The position numbers and the translations under genes were made by a program. A stretch of 64,000 bases of DNA from Ciceribacter sp. T2.26MG-112.2 (GTDB lineage Bacteria; Pseudomonadota; Alphaproteobacteria; Rhizobiales; Rhizobiaceae): contig NZ_UEYQ01000013.1 in NCBI RefSeq assembly GCF_900492205.1, positions 1-64,000 of the forward strand, written 5' to 3'. Positions 25,400 to 34,220 of this stretch are shown in pieces (within the stretch, counting starts at the first letter, position 1; every line of letters starts with the position of its first letter). The notes under the pieces are model-generated. The model searched no databases. It was not told the DNA's origin and saw nothing but the letters and a program-made list of their open reading frames with translations.

Positions 25400-27763
25400 T
25401 CATGCCGGCATGAAGATCGAAGGCGTTGTCGGAATATCGCCCCGGGCAGTCGCCTCGAGCATGACGAAGAGCGCGAGGCCGGTGGCGCTGACCGTGATCT
25501 CGAACCGTCCGTCGGTAAGCGGAGCGACGCCCGTCTCCAGGCCGGAGGGCTGGAGCTCCAGGGCCTTGTAGGGTTGAAGCGCCAGGTGCCCCTCGCCGCT
25601 CATGCCGTTGGAGGCGATGAAGCTCCAGGCGAGCAGCGCGTCGACCGGAATGTCCGTCTCGTCGAGCGTCAGGAGCGGAGCGGCCCGGTCGGGCGGGCAT
25701 GTGCCGGTGGCGGTGCGGATCGGCAGGCGCTCGCCGTCCAGGGTGACGGCAAAGAGGTTCATGTCGACGGTCAGCTCTTCCAGGGTGTCGTTGACCATGG
25801 AGAAGGCGATGCTGGTTCCGTCGTCGCTCGGGATGGCGACGACATTGACCGGCTGGAAGAAGCGCCGCGCCATGTAGTGCAGCGCCTTCCAGCTGCCGCC
25901 ATAGTCGAGGCTCGACCAGGAGGCGACCGGCCAAGTGTCGTTGAGCTGCCAGTAGAGCGTGCCCATGCAATGGGGTTTCAGCGACCGCCAGTAGTCGACC
26001 GCCGTGCCGATCGCCAGGCCCTGCTGGATCTGGCTGAGATAGACGAAATTGGCAAAGTCCTTGGGGAAGCGGAAATAGCGGAACATGGTGCCGGCGATCC
26101 GCTCGTTGCCGCCGGCATTCTTCTGGTGCAGCTCGATCACCGGCGAGGCGATGTTCATGTCGCCCTTGTTGGCGAAGGTCTCGATCACCGGCATCGAGGT
26201 GTAGGACTGGAAACCGAATTCCGAGCAGAAGCGCGGTTTGATAGTTCGGTAATTAGCGAAACTCTTATTCTCGTGCCAGACCGACCAGTAGTGCATGTCG
26301 CCGGAGCCGTCGGCATGCCAGGCGTCGCCATAGTCGAGATAGCCGGAGGCCGGGCTCGACGGCCACCAGATGCCCTGGCGATGGGCCTTCTTCACCCCCT
26401 GCTCGATCACCCGGTTCAGCCGGTCATAGGCGACGAGGTAACGGTCGCGGTTGTCGCGGCTTTCCTTGAACCAGGTGAGCGCGCCGACCAGTTCGTTGTC
26501 GCCGCACCACAGCGCGATGGACGGATGGGACGACAGTCGGCGGACCTGATAGTCGACTTCCTGGGAGACGTTCGACAGGAAATCCTCGGTGCAGGGATAG
26601 AGGTTGCAGGCGAACATGAAGTCCTGCCAGACCATCAGGCCGAGCCGGTCGCAGAGGTCGTAGAACCAGTCCTGCTCGTAGAAGCCGCCGCCCCAGACGC
26701 GGATCATGTTCATGTGGGCGGCGACGGCCGATTGCAGCAGGCCCTCGGTCTTTTCCAGGCTGGTGCGGGAAAAGAGCGCATCGGCGGGAATCCAGTTGGC
26801 GCCGCGGCAGAAGATCTCGCGGCCGTTGACCTTGAAGGCGAAGCGCGAACCGGCCTCGTCCGGGTCGGTGATGAGGGCAATGGTGCGCAGGCCGATCTGG
26901 CGGGTCAGCGTTTCGCCGGGGATTTCCGCGGACAGCGTATAAAGCACCTGCTCGCCGCTGCCGGCCGGCCACCAGAGGCGCGGCCCGTCGATGTGGAAGA
27001 CGTGGGCGATCACCGTCTCGCCGGCGGGGATGCCGCAATCGAGCCGCTCGCGCAGGCCGTCGAATTCGAAATGCACCGGCACGATGCTCGGCTCGAAGGC
27101 ATGCAGGGTGAGTTTGACATGCAGGTCGACGCTGCCGTCGTCGTGATGAACCTGCTCGGTCTCCAGATGCTCGATACGGGCGGGATCGAGCTTTCTAAGC
27201 GCAATCGTGCCGTAGAGGCCGAGCGGCGCCACCGCGATGTTCCAGTCCCAGCCGAAATGGCACTGCGGCTTGCGCAGCATGTTGCCGTTGGCGATCGGCG
27301 AATTGGCGGTCGAATAGGGAATGTAGAAGGGCTGGCGCGCCTGGCGCTCGGCGCCGGCAGCGATCGAGGAATGCAGCAGAATGCGAATGGTGTTCTCGCC
27401 GGGCTGCAGCGCGGCCGAGACGTCCGGCCGGTAGCGGCGGAAGCAGTTGTCGGCGGAGAGCACCGGCACGTCGCTGACGAAGACGACGGCGACCGTGTCG
27501 AGATAGTCGATGTCGAGGTACCAGCTTCCGTCGGCGTGATCGAGGAAGAACGACCGTTCCAGCGTCCAGTCATGTTCGGCCACCCACTGCACCGCCTCCT
27601 CGTTGCGGCCGAAATAGGGGTCGGGAATGATGCCGGCGGCCTGCAGCGCCGAATGCACGTCGCCCGGCAGCGTGATCGCCGCGCCGTGTTCGCCCTCGGC
27701 GGTCGACAGGCGCCATTCGCCGGATAGGTCGATCTTGCTCTGAGTGTCGGAAGCATTCGTCAT
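25400..27763 (-). CDS. Glycoside hydrolase family 2 beta-mannosidase
   Basis: A 787-residue GH2 enzyme. N-terminal sugar-binding jelly roll (about 10-185; DLSGEWRL start, FFLDHADGSWYLDIDYLDTVAVV), an immunoglobulin-like domain (190-290), and the TIM barrel (about 300-600). VNGREIFCRGANWIPADALFSR and MIRVWGGGFYEQDWFYDLCDRLGLMVWQDFMFACNLYP are beta-mannosidase signatures; WCGDNE carries the acid/base Glu, and FCSEFGFQSY the nucleophile Glu. WWPSSPASGY is also typical. It lacks a signal peptide, so it removes mannose from imported beta-mannosides in the cytoplasm. It follows the ABC ATPase gene in the leftward operon, separated by a repeat cluster. Confidence 0.93.
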   Translation of the reverse strand: MTNASDTQSKIDLSGEWRLSTAEGEHGAAITLPGDVHSALQAAGIIPDPYFGRNEEAVQWVAEHDWTLERSFFLDHADGSWYLDIDYLDTVAVVFVSDVPVLSADNCFRRYRPDVSAALQPGENTIRILLHSSIAAGAERQARQPFYIPYSTANSPIANGNMLRKPQCHFGWDWNIAVAPLGLYGTIALRKLDPARIEHLETEQVHHDDGSVDLHVKLTLHAFEPSIVPVHFEFDGLRERLDCGIPAGETVIAHVFHIDGPRLWWPAGSGEQVLYTLSAEIPGETLTRQIGLRTIALITDPDEAGSRFAFKVNGREIFCRGANWIPADALFSRTSLEKTEGLLQSAVAAHMNMIRVWGGGFYEQDWFYDLCDRLGLMVWQDFMFACNLYPCTEDFLSNVSQEVDYQVRRLSSHPSIALWCGDNELVGALTWFKESRDNRDRYLVAYDRLNRVIEQGVKKAHRQGIWWPSSPASGYLDYGDAWHADGSGDMHYWSVWHENKSFANYRTIKPRFCSEFGFQSYTSMPVIETFANKGDMNIASPVIELHQKNAGGNERIAGTMFRYFRFPKDFANFVYLSQIQQGLAIGTAVDYWRSLKPHCMGTLYWQLNDTWPVASWSSLDYGGSWKALHYMARRFFQPVNVVAIPSDDGTSIAFSMVNDTLEELTVDMNLFAVTLDGERLPIRTATGTCPPDRAAPLLTLDETDIPVDALLAWSFIASNGMSGEGHLALQPYKALELQPSGLETGVAPLTDGRFEITVSATGLALFVMLEATARGDIPTTPSIFMPA

Positions 27764-27798
27764 GGGTCAATCCAGATCATTCATGTCGGAGCAAGAGC

Positions 27799-28036
27799 GC
27801 CCCCTCTGGCCTGCCGGCCATCTCCGCCACATTGGGGGGAGATCGGAATACGGTGGGCGCCTCGTTTCTCTAAGCGCCGTTGTTGCTTGAGCCACTCCTC
27901 TCACGATCGTCAGTAGAGCGAGCGGCCAACGCCGGCGGCGGCCTGAGCGCTCCCGACTGGAGACGGGAGGCAAGGCACGTCCGTCCTGCCGATCTCCCCC
28001 CTTGTGGGGGAGATGGCCGGCAGGCCAGAGGGGGGT
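27799..28036. repeat. Palindromic intergenic repeats, type B (inverted pair)
   Basis: Two type B units in inverted order, at 27799-27845 and 27989-28036, enclose about 140 bases with no gene. They lie between the ABC ATPase and beta-mannosidase genes, inside the operon, and could reduce readthrough or protect the upstream mRNA. Confidence 0.8.
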
Positions 28037-28058
28037 GACACCGGACTGCCTGTGTCCA

Positions 28059-29150
28059 TCAAAGCCTCGCTTCCGTCTCTGCATCGAACAGCGAGGCGAC
28101 CGACATGTCGAAGCCGAGGCGCAGCTTTGCGCCCGGTCGATAGCGACGGGTGCCCGAGGTGCGGACCGACATGACGTGGCCGGCATGTTTCAGCCACAGC
28201 AGGTTGTCGGCACCCATCGGTTCCTCGATATCGACCACGGCCTCATGGGTCTCGGCGCCGGCCGGCACCTCGTCGTCGATCAGCACGTGTTCCGGGCGGA
28301 TGCCGAGCACGACCTTGCTACCCGCGGTCAGCGGACCGGCCGGCTCGTAGCCGTCGAGGAAGAAGTCGACGCCGTTGGTGGTGAAGACCAGGCCGTTTGC
28401 CCGCTCGACCAGTTCGCCACGCAGGAAGTTCATCGAGGGCGAGCCGATGAAACCGGCGACGAACAGGTTCTTCGGCCGGTTATAGATGACCATGGGATCG
28501 TCGAGCTGCTGGATCACGCCGCTCTTCATGATGGCGATGCGGTCGGCGAGCGTCAGCGCCTCGATCTGGTCATGGGTGACGTAGATCATCGTGTTCTTCA
28601 GCGAATGATGCAGCCGCTTGATCTCGACGCGCAGCTCGGAGCGCAGCTTGGCGTCGAGGTTGGAGAGCGGTTCGTCGAACAGGAAGACGTCGACGTCGCG
28701 AACCAGCGCCCGGCCGATGGCGACGCGCTGGCGCTGGCCGCCGGAGAGCTCGGCCGGCTTGCGCTTCAGAAGCGGTTCGATCTGCAGGATCTCGGCGGCA
28801 CGTGCCACCTTCTCGCGGATCTTGTCATCCGGCACCTTAGCAACGCGCAGGCCGAAGGACAGGTTCTTCTCCACCGTCATCTGCGGATAGAGCGCGTAGG
28901 ACTGGAAGACCATGCCGATGCCGCGGTCCTTCGGCTCTTCCCAGGTGACGTTCTTGTCCTTGATGAAGATCTGCCCGTCGGTCGGCTCAAGCAGGCCGGC
29001 GATGCAGTTGAGAAGTGTGGACTTGCCGCAGCCGGACGAGCCGAGAAGAACGAGAAACTCACCGTCACGGACCTCGAGATCAAGGTTTTTCAACACGTTG
29101 ACCGCACCGAAGGACAGGGACAGATCGCGGATGGATACGCTGTTGGACAT
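28059..29150 (-). CDS. Carbohydrate ABC transporter ATP-binding protein (MalK/UgpC type)
   Basis: A 363-residue CUT1-family ATPase. Walker A LLGSSGCGKSTLLN, Q-loop, signature LSGGQRQRVAIGRALVRDVDVFLFDEPLSNLDAKLR with Walker B and D-loop, and the H-loop VTHDQIEA are all intact. Residues 240-363 form the TOBE/OB regulatory domain that distinguishes MalK-type subunits. A homodimer should energise the two permeases encoded just upstream. It begins three bases after the second permease stop. Confidence 0.95.
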   Translation of the reverse strand: MSNSVSIRDLSLSFGAVNVLKNLDLEVRDGEFLVLLGSSGCGKSTLLNCIAGLLEPTDGQIFIKDKNVTWEEPKDRGIGMVFQSYALYPQMTVEKNLSFGLRVAKVPDDKIREKVARAAEILQIEPLLKRKPAELSGGQRQRVAIGRALVRDVDVFLFDEPLSNLDAKLRSELRVEIKRLHHSLKNTMIYVTHDQIEALTLADRIAIMKSGVIQQLDDPMVIYNRPKNLFVAGFIGSPSMNFLRGELVERANGLVFTTNGVDFFLDGYEPAGPLTAGSKVVLGIRPEHVLIDDEVPAGAETHEAVVDIEEPMGADNLLWLKHAGHVMSVRTSGTRRYRPGAKLRLGFDMSVASLFDAETEARL

Positions 29151-29153
29151 GAA

Positions 29154-30095
29154 TTAACCCTTCACTGCGCCGGCGGCGATGCCGCGGACAAAAAGCCGGC
29201 CGGAAACGAAATAGACGATGAGCGGAACGGCCCCCGTGAGCAGCGTCGCCGCCATGTTGACGTTGTATTCCTTCACGCCCTGAACCGAGTTGACGATATT
29301 GTTTAGCTGCACCGTCATCGGATAGGTGTCGGGCCGGGTGAAGACGACACCGAACAGGAAGTCGTTCCAGATGCCGGTGATCTGGATGATCATGGCGACG
29401 ACGAATATCGGCAGAGACATGGGCAGCATGATCCTGAGGTAGATCTGCCAGAAGCCCGCGCCATCGATGCGCGCCGCCTTGAAGAGTTCGGCCGGCAAGG
29501 ACGAGAAGTAGTTGCGAAACAGCAGCGTCAGGATCGGCATGCCGAAGATGGTATGGACGATGACCAGACCCGTGAGCGTGCCGTAGATGCCGAGTTCGCG
29601 AAGCGCGATGACCACCGGATAGATCATCACCTGATAGGGAATGAAGGCGCCGATGATGAGGATCGAGAAGAACAGTTCCGAGCCCTTGAACCGCCAGTTG
29701 GCGAGCGAATAGCCGCTGACCGAGGCGACGAAGATCGACACGACCACCGACGGCACGAGAATGCGCACGGAATTCCAGAAACCGCGCGACAGGCCGTCGC
29801 AATTCAAGCCGGTGCACGCCTCGGACCAGGCCTTGACCCAGGGCTCGAAGGTGATCTCCATCGGCGGCGAGAAGATATTGCCCATGCGCACTTCGGGCAT
29901 GCCCTTCAGGGACGTCACCACCATCACGTAGAGCGGCAGCAGGTAGTAGAGTGCCGCGACGAACAGCGTGCCGTAGAGCATGATGTTGCGCCTTGAGATG
30001 GCGCGCCGCGGACGGCGGCCGCGCGGGCCCGAAACATCGGGCGCGACCGCGTCGAAGCCGGCGCCGACCGTGTTGAGTGTCGAGACGTTAGCCAC
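29154..30095 (-). CDS. Carbohydrate ABC transporter permease (MalG/UgpE type)
   Basis: A 313-residue inner-membrane permease with six helices after a long basic cytoplasmic N terminus (residues 1-35, RGRRPRRAISRRN). The EAA loop reads ELFKAARIDGAGFWQIYLRIMLPMSLP near residues 205-230 and docks the ATPase. It overlaps the upstream permease gene by eight bases, so translation is coupled, and is followed by the ATPase gene after three bases. Forms a heterodimer with the upstream permease. Confidence 0.94.
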   Translation of the reverse strand: MANVSTLNTVGAGFDAVAPDVSGPRGRRPRRAISRRNIMLYGTLFVAALYYLLPLYVMVVTSLKGMPEVRMGNIFSPPMEITFEPWVKAWSEACTGLNCDGLSRGFWNSVRILVPSVVVSIFVASVSGYSLANWRFKGSELFFSILIIGAFIPYQVMIYPVVIALRELGIYGTLTGLVIVHTIFGMPILTLLFRNYFSSLPAELFKAARIDGAGFWQIYLRIMLPMSLPIFVVAMIIQITGIWNDFLFGVVFTRPDTYPMTVQLNNIVNSVQGVKEYNVNMAATLLTGAVPLIVYFVSGRLFVRGIAAGAVKG

Positions 30096-30990
30096 GCTGC
30101 TTCCCTCCGAATTCGAGATAGGCCCACGGAATGATGATGATGGCGACGGTGAGCAGCATCATGGTCGAGGCGGCAAAGCCCTGCCCGAGGTTCTGGGCCT
30201 GGAACATATAGTCGTAGACGTATTTTGCCGGGACTTCCGAGGCATTGCCCGGCCCGCCGCTCGTCTGGGCGACGACGAGGTCGTAGACCTTGACGATGCC
30301 GCTGGCGATGATGACCAGCGTGGTGATGAAGACCGGGCGCATCATGGGAATGACGATGAAGAGATAGGTCCTCCACATCGGGATGCCGTCGACGCGTGCC
30401 GCCTTCCAGATATCCTCGTCGATGCCGCGCAGGCCGGCGAGCATCAGGCACATGACGAGCCCTGTCCCCTGCCACAGGCCGGCGATCAGGATGCCGTAGA
30501 TGACGATGTCGGCATTATAGAGCGGGTCGAAGCGGAAGCTCTCCCAGCCGAGCGACCGGACGATGCCCTGGATACCGAATTCCGGATTGAGGATCCACTG
30601 CCAGACGAGGCCGGTGACGATGAAGGACAGCGCGAAGGGATAGAGGAAGATGGTGCGAAAGGCATTCTCGAACCGGATCTTCTGGTCCATCAGGGCGGCG
30701 AGCAGGAAACCGATCACCAGGCTGAAGATCAGCGTCAGTATGCCGTAGATTGCCAGGTTCTGGATCGAGATGATCCAGCGCGACGTGTTCCACAGGCGCT
30801 CGTACTGGTCGAACCCGACGAAGGACAGGCGCGGCAAGAGCTTGGAGTTGGTGAAGGAATAGAAGATGGTCCAGACCGAACCTCCGAAGAAGATTCCGAC
30901 GGCGATCAGGATCATCGGGATGGAGGCAATCTTGGAATTGAGATTGCGGAAAAGCTGGTTGGGGCGTTTGGCAGGCGCATGACCTGTCAT
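30088..30990 (-). CDS. Carbohydrate ABC transporter permease (MalF/UgpA type)
   Basis: A 300-residue inner-membrane permease with six helices. The EAA loop reads EDIWKAARVDGIPMWRTYLFIVIPMMRP (near residues 190-217). It is the first permease after the binding-protein gene and partners the MalG-type subunit. The 141-base gap before it holds a strong stem-loop but no promoter I can identify. Confidence 0.94.
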   Translation of the reverse strand: MTGHAPAKRPNQLFRNLNSKIASIPMILIAVGIFFGGSVWTIFYSFTNSKLLPRLSFVGFDQYERLWNTSRWIISIQNLAIYGILTLIFSLVIGFLLAALMDQKIRFENAFRTIFLYPFALSFIVTGLVWQWILNPEFGIQGIVRSLGWESFRFDPLYNADIVIYGILIAGLWQGTGLVMCLMLAGLRGIDEDIWKAARVDGIPMWRTYLFIVIPMMRPVFITTLVIIASGIVKVYDLVVAQTSGGPGNASEVPAKYVYDYMFQAQNLGQGFAASTMMLLTVAIIIIPWAYLEFGGKQRG

Positions 30991-31085
30991 TTCGGTTCCT
31001 CCTCGAGCGCGTCATCGCAGGACACGAGGCAACGGGCTAAGCATCCGATGCCGGCGGACCTTGCGGGGCCAGGATGTCGCAACAC

Positions 31086-31116
31086 CCGGCCGGCACCGTG
31101 AACCGATGCCGGCCGG
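31086..31116 (-). promoter_or_regulatory. Stem-loop between binding-protein and permease genes
   Basis: CCGGCCGGCA (31086-31095) pairs perfectly with TGCCGGCCGG (31107-31116). It follows the binding-protein stop by 16 bases and has no T run. Such stems in ABC operons (as between malE and malF) protect the upstream message and lower expression of the permeases. Confidence 0.65.
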
Positions 31117-31131
31117 ATGCCGTCGACTGTC

Positions 31132-32367
31132 TCAGTCAGCCGAGGAGATGATGTCGGCGAAGCGTTCCTGGGCCGCTTCCGGGCTCATCGACGTGCTGGC
31201 GAAGAACTCGGTCAGCAGATCTTCCTTCTGCTTCTGGCTGTCGGCGGAGAGCGCCTGGTCGGTGCTGGTCAACGCATTGCCCTTGGCGACGATTTCGAGC
31301 CCCTTCTTCATGCAGTCGTTGGCGGCCGACAGATCGACGTCGCCGCGGACCGGAAGAGAGCCTTTCTTGAGGTTGAAGGCGACCTGGGTCTTCGGGTCCA
31401 GCATGGCCTGGGCAAGAACGTCCTGCGCCTTCGACTTCTCTTCATCTTCGAGCACCGGGAAGTAGAAGGCGTCGCCGCCCGTGGTGATGTAGGGGCTGAC
31501 GCCGAGACCCGGCAGGCAGCTGTAGTCCTTGCCGGCGACCTGGCCGGCGATCTGGAACTCGCCTTGTGCCCAGTCCCCCATGACCTGACCGCCGGCCTTG
31601 CCGGTGATCACGAGATTGGTCGCCTGGTTCCAGTCCTGGACATTGCTTCCAGCGGCCATTTCGCGCGCCTGGGCCGCAGCCTGGAAGACCTTCGCCATGT
31701 CCGGACCGGCTGCTAAGTCGGCATCCTTCTTGACGTAGACCCCTTCGAAGAGTTCCTTGCCGCCCAGATTGAGCACGAGCGTGTCAAACAGACCGCCCGA
31801 CTGCCAGGCCTGACCGCCGAGGGCGAGTGGCTGCAGACCAGCCTCACGCAACTTGGGCGCGGCGGCGACGAACTCGTTCCAGTCCTTCGGCACCGGCACA
31901 CCGGCCTTCTCGAACGCGGCGTTCGACAGCCACAGCCACTGCCAGGAATGGATGTTGATCGGGGCGCAATAGATCTTGCCGTCGATGGTGCAGCTGTCGA
32001 GCAGGCTCAAGGGCTTGATGACCTCTTTCCACTTGCCCGCTTCGGCAACCGCGGTCAGATCGCGCATCAGGCCGGCCTCCACCAGTTCCTGCGCCTGACG
32101 CCCGTGGTTGAACTGTGTCGCGCCCATCGGATCGCCACCGGTGATGCGGCTGATCATGATCGGCCGGGCGGTGCTGCCGGCGCCGGCGATCGCCCCGTCG
32201 ATCCACTTGTTGCCGGTGGCATTGAATGCCTTGGCGAATTCGGCGACCGCGGCCGCCTCGCCGCCGGATGTCCACCAATGGGTGACTTCGAGTTCTGTTG
32301 CATTGACCGCACCCAACGGCAATACGACGCTTGCGACCAAAGCTGCCGCGACGCTACGAAAATTCAT
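31132..32367 (-). CDS. Carbohydrate ABC transporter substrate-binding protein
   Basis: A 411-residue periplasmic binding protein of the CUT1 group. The Sec signal peptide ends at about residue 23 (VNA-TE). The mature start ELEVTHWWTSGGEAAAVAEFAKAF is the usual oligosaccharide-binding opening, similar to GtsA/ThuE-type glucose and trehalose binders. Paired cysteines (in LDSCTIDGKIYCAP; also in YSCLPG and ANDCMKKG) may form disulfides. It is the first gene of a leftward operon of nine genes and, with the stem-loop behind it, should be the most abundant product. Ligand likely a mannoside- or xyloside-containing oligosaccharide, inferred from the glycosidases. Confidence 0.93.
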   Translation of the reverse strand: MNFRSVAAALVASVVLPLGAVNATELEVTHWWTSGGEAAAVAEFAKAFNATGNKWIDGAIAGAGSTARPIMISRITGGDPMGATQFNHGRQAQELVEAGLMRDLTAVAEAGKWKEVIKPLSLLDSCTIDGKIYCAPINIHSWQWLWLSNAAFEKAGVPVPKDWNEFVAAAPKLREAGLQPLALGGQAWQSGGLFDTLVLNLGGKELFEGVYVKKDADLAAGPDMAKVFQAAAQAREMAAGSNVQDWNQATNLVITGKAGGQVMGDWAQGEFQIAGQVAGKDYSCLPGLGVSPYITTGGDAFYFPVLEDEEKSKAQDVLAQAMLDPKTQVAFNLKKGSLPVRGDVDLSAANDCMKKGLEIVAKGNALTSTDQALSADSQKQKEDLLTEFFASTSMSPEAAQERFADIISSAD

Positions 32368-32410
32368 GAGTGTCCTCCCTCACTGAAACGATGCCGTAAA
32401 AACGTATTCC

Positions 32411-32418
32411 AATCGATT
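32411..32418 (-). promoter_or_regulatory. Candidate LacI-type operator near the sugar operon start
   Basis: The palindrome AATCGATT with a central CG, flanked by AA/TT-rich bases, lies 44 bases upstream of the binding-protein ATG. LacI-family regulators prefer even palindromes with a central CG. Promoter elements at this end are not clear. Confidence 0.4.
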
Positions 32419-32704
32419 TAAAGGCGCAACCTCCGCGATGTTAATTTTTTGTTATACCACCACTTTCCACCCTAGGCAGCACGCAAGCGCAGCATATGAC
32501 ACCCCATCCGCCGGCAGATTGAAGCGCCTGGAAGCCCGTTTTTATCTCTGTTTTTTCCATCATTTGCCGCGCTGCGGCCGTTTTCTGCGTGCGCCGCGGC
32601 AGACTCTGATGGAATCCAGGATGTCGCCCGCCTCTCCGCGCTCGGTTCCCCTTATGCGTGCATCACGATTGCCAGCCCCGACAAATTCATGCTCGACAAA
32701 CTTA

Positions 32705-32718
32705 CTGTATCGTTACAG
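32705..32718. promoter_or_regulatory. Candidate LacI-family operator
   Basis: CTGTA-TCGT-TACAG is an inverted repeat with a central CG, close to the TGTAACGTTACA form bound by several LacI-family proteins. It lies 43 bases upstream of the lacI -35, in the divergent region, and could serve autoregulation. Confidence 0.45.
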
Positions 32719-32760
32719 ATTTCTGCTGTTGTTCGTGGCACATTGATTGTCGCATCGCGT

Positions 32761-32788
32761 TTGCAGGCGGCGTGCGAGCAACTATAAT
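32761..32788 (+). promoter_or_regulatory. Sigma-70-type promoter of the lacI gene
   Basis: TTGCAG (32761-32766) and TATAAT (32783-32788) are separated by 16 bases and end 29 bases before the regulator's ATG. TATAAT is a perfect -10. Confidence 0.7.
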
Positions 32789-32817
32789 GGCGGCTCAAGG
32801 GAAGCGGCGGGGACAGC

Positions 32818-33852
32818 ATGAAAGATGACAAGCCGCGGGACGGAACCGGCCCCGCGAAGGAAGGCAGGGAGCGGCCGACGCTCAAGACGATCGCCTTCAT
32901 GACAGGGCTCGGCATCACCACGGTTTCCCGCGCGCTGAAGGACGCACCCGACATCGGCGCCGAAACCAAGGAGCGTGTCCGAATGGTGGCGCGCCAGCTC
33001 GGCTACCAGCCGAACCGCGCCGGCGTCCGCCTGAGGACAGGCAAGACGAACGTCATCGCGTTGGTCCTGAGCATCGACGAGGAGATCATGGGCTTTTCGA
33101 GCCAGATGGTCTTCGGCATATCCGAGGTGCTGTCGGCCACGCCCTATCATATCGTCGTCACGCCGCATTCGCACAGCAAGGACCCGATGCAGCCGGTGCG
33201 CTATATCCTCGATACCGGTTCGGCCGACGGCGTCATCATTTCGCGTATCGAACCGGATGACGCACGCGTCAGGCTTCTGAGCGAACAGAACATGCCGTTC
33301 GCCACCCACGGCCGCACCGATGGCAAGATCGTCCACCCCTATCACGACTTCGACAACGAGGCCTATGCCCACCAGGCGGTCGAGCGGCTGGTGGCGCGGG
33401 GCCGCAGGCGGATAGCTCTGCTCCAGCCGCCGAGCAAGCTGACCTACTACACCCATACGCGAGCCGGTTTCCAGGCAGGGCTTCGCGCGTTCGGCGCGCA
33501 GGAAGTGCCACTCGACGCGACCATCGACACGCCGCTTGCACAGATCCGCGACGCCGTCGAGGCGCTGATGCGCTCGGCGGATGCGCCGGATGGCATCATC
33601 TGTTCGTCGGGTAGTGCGGCAATCGCCGTCAATGCCGGGATCGAAGCGGCGGGAAAGCGCGTCGGGCGCGATGTCGACCTGGTGTCGAAACAGTCGGCGC
33701 CCATCCTCAACTGGATCCGGCCGGAGATCATCACGGCCTATGAAGACGTGCGCCTCGCCGGTCGGGAACTCGCCAAGGCGGTAATCTCCAGCATCGACGG
33801 CGTGGCGCCCGACATGCTGCAAAGCATCAGCCAGCCGGTTTGGGGCGATTGA
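32818..33852 (+). CDS. LacI family transcriptional regulator of the sugar operon
   Basis: A 344-residue regulator. After a charged 20-residue N terminus, residues 21-75 form the HTH and hinge ([62 protein letters not shown]). The rest is a periplasmic-binding-protein-like sugar-sensing domain; the [14 protein letters not shown] and [27 protein letters not shown] segments are typical. Divergent orientation from the nine-gene operon strongly suggests it represses that operon and is released by an imported sugar. Its sequence style is like AglR of the rhizobial alpha-glucoside locus, but the neighbouring enzymes are beta-mannosidase and GH43, so I do not use that name. Confidence 0.92.
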   Translation: MKDDKPRDGTGPAKEGRERPTLKTIAFMTGLGITTVSRALKDAPDIGAETKERVRMVARQLGYQPNRAGVRLRTGKTNVIALVLSIDEEIMGFSSQMVFGISEVLSATPYHIVVTPHSHSKDPMQPVRYILDTGSADGVIISRIEPDDARVRLLSEQNMPFATHGRTDGKIVHPYHDFDNEAYAHQAVERLVARGRRRIALLQPPSKLTYYTHTRAGFQAGLRAFGAQEVPLDATIDTPLAQIRDAVEALMRSADAPDGIICSSGSAAIAVNAGIEAAGKRVGRDVDLVSKQSAPILNWIRPEIITAYEDVRLAGRELAKAVISSIDGVAPDMLQSISQPVWGD

Positions 33853-33929
33853 AAGAGCGGCTTGGCCGGCAGGGCTTTCGCGTGAGATTTCGACGCGTTG
33901 CATTCATACGCAACGAGCGTCGCGTTCTC

Positions 33930-33982
33930 CCTCTTCTCCCCAGCGGGGAGAAGTGCCGAACGCAGTGAGGCGATGAGGGGGC
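33930..33982. repeat. Type A palindromic repeat, left half of the IS target
   Basis: CTTCTCCCC-AGC-GGGGAGAAG, then a degenerate second hairpin, then GATGAGGGGG. Together with the unit at 35177-35222 it makes the usual inverted pair, now split by the IS110 element. About 33 bases of normal spacer precede the insertion point. Confidence 0.75.
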
Positions 33983-34039
33983 TAAGTGCCCCGACATCAA
34001 GTGGCTTCGCCCCCCTTGCATGTTCAAACTGCATCGATT

Positions 34040-34220
34040 GTTGGATGATTGATGCGCTCTCCGGCGGATGGCCATCCGCCGGAGAGCGGACGGTCGGGAC
34101 CGCGCGCCCCTTGGCAAGAACCGGGGATGAGACTGGTCCGGCCGTCCTCGCGTTTGTCCTGAACAGATGATGGGGAGCAAGTCCCGCATGCAAGGCAAGG
34201 TTTCGTTCGAAGAAAACGCG
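34040..34220 (+). ncRNA. Predicted bridge RNA (IS110 guide RNA)
   Basis: Structure read by eye. A 5' stem-loop is the perfect palindrome 34055-34088. A target-binding loop is closed by GGACGG/CCGTCC (34088-34093 with 34142-34147) and GGACC/GGTCC (34097-34101 with 34135-34139). Its left guide GCGCCCCT (34104-34111) equals the top strand of the left target at 7 of 8 positions, and its right guide GGATGAG (34125-34131) is complementary to CTCATCC of the right target. A donor-binding loop is closed by CGCGTTT/AAACGCG (34149-34155 with 34214-34220). Its left guide ACAGATG (34163-34169) equals the right end of the element, and CATGCAAG (34187-34194) is complementary to CTTGCATG across the left junction. 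Each loop has a small terminal hairpin. Ends of the RNA are estimates. Confidence 0.85.
34055..34088. repeat. Perfect 34-bp palindrome in the IS left end
   Basis: CGCTCTCCGGCGGATGG (34055-34071) is followed directly by its reverse complement (34072-34088), with no spacer. In RNA the middle bases would open as a loop. It fits the 5' stem-loop of a bridge RNA. Confidence 0.9.

Larger units (their letters stand above)
32368..32817. other. Divergent regulatory region of the sugar locus
   Basis: 450 bases between the divergent binding-protein and lacI genes. It is AT-richer than its surroundings and contains a lacI promoter and two candidate LacI operators listed separately. The rest shows no gene; short frames here have no protein-like pattern. 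Confidence 0.6.

Noticed and set aside
34167..34220. Upstream ATGs (34167, 34188) as transposase starts
   Set aside because: They lie inside the donor-binding loop and its closing stem. The ATG at 34221 directly follows the stem and begins the conserved recombinase domain.
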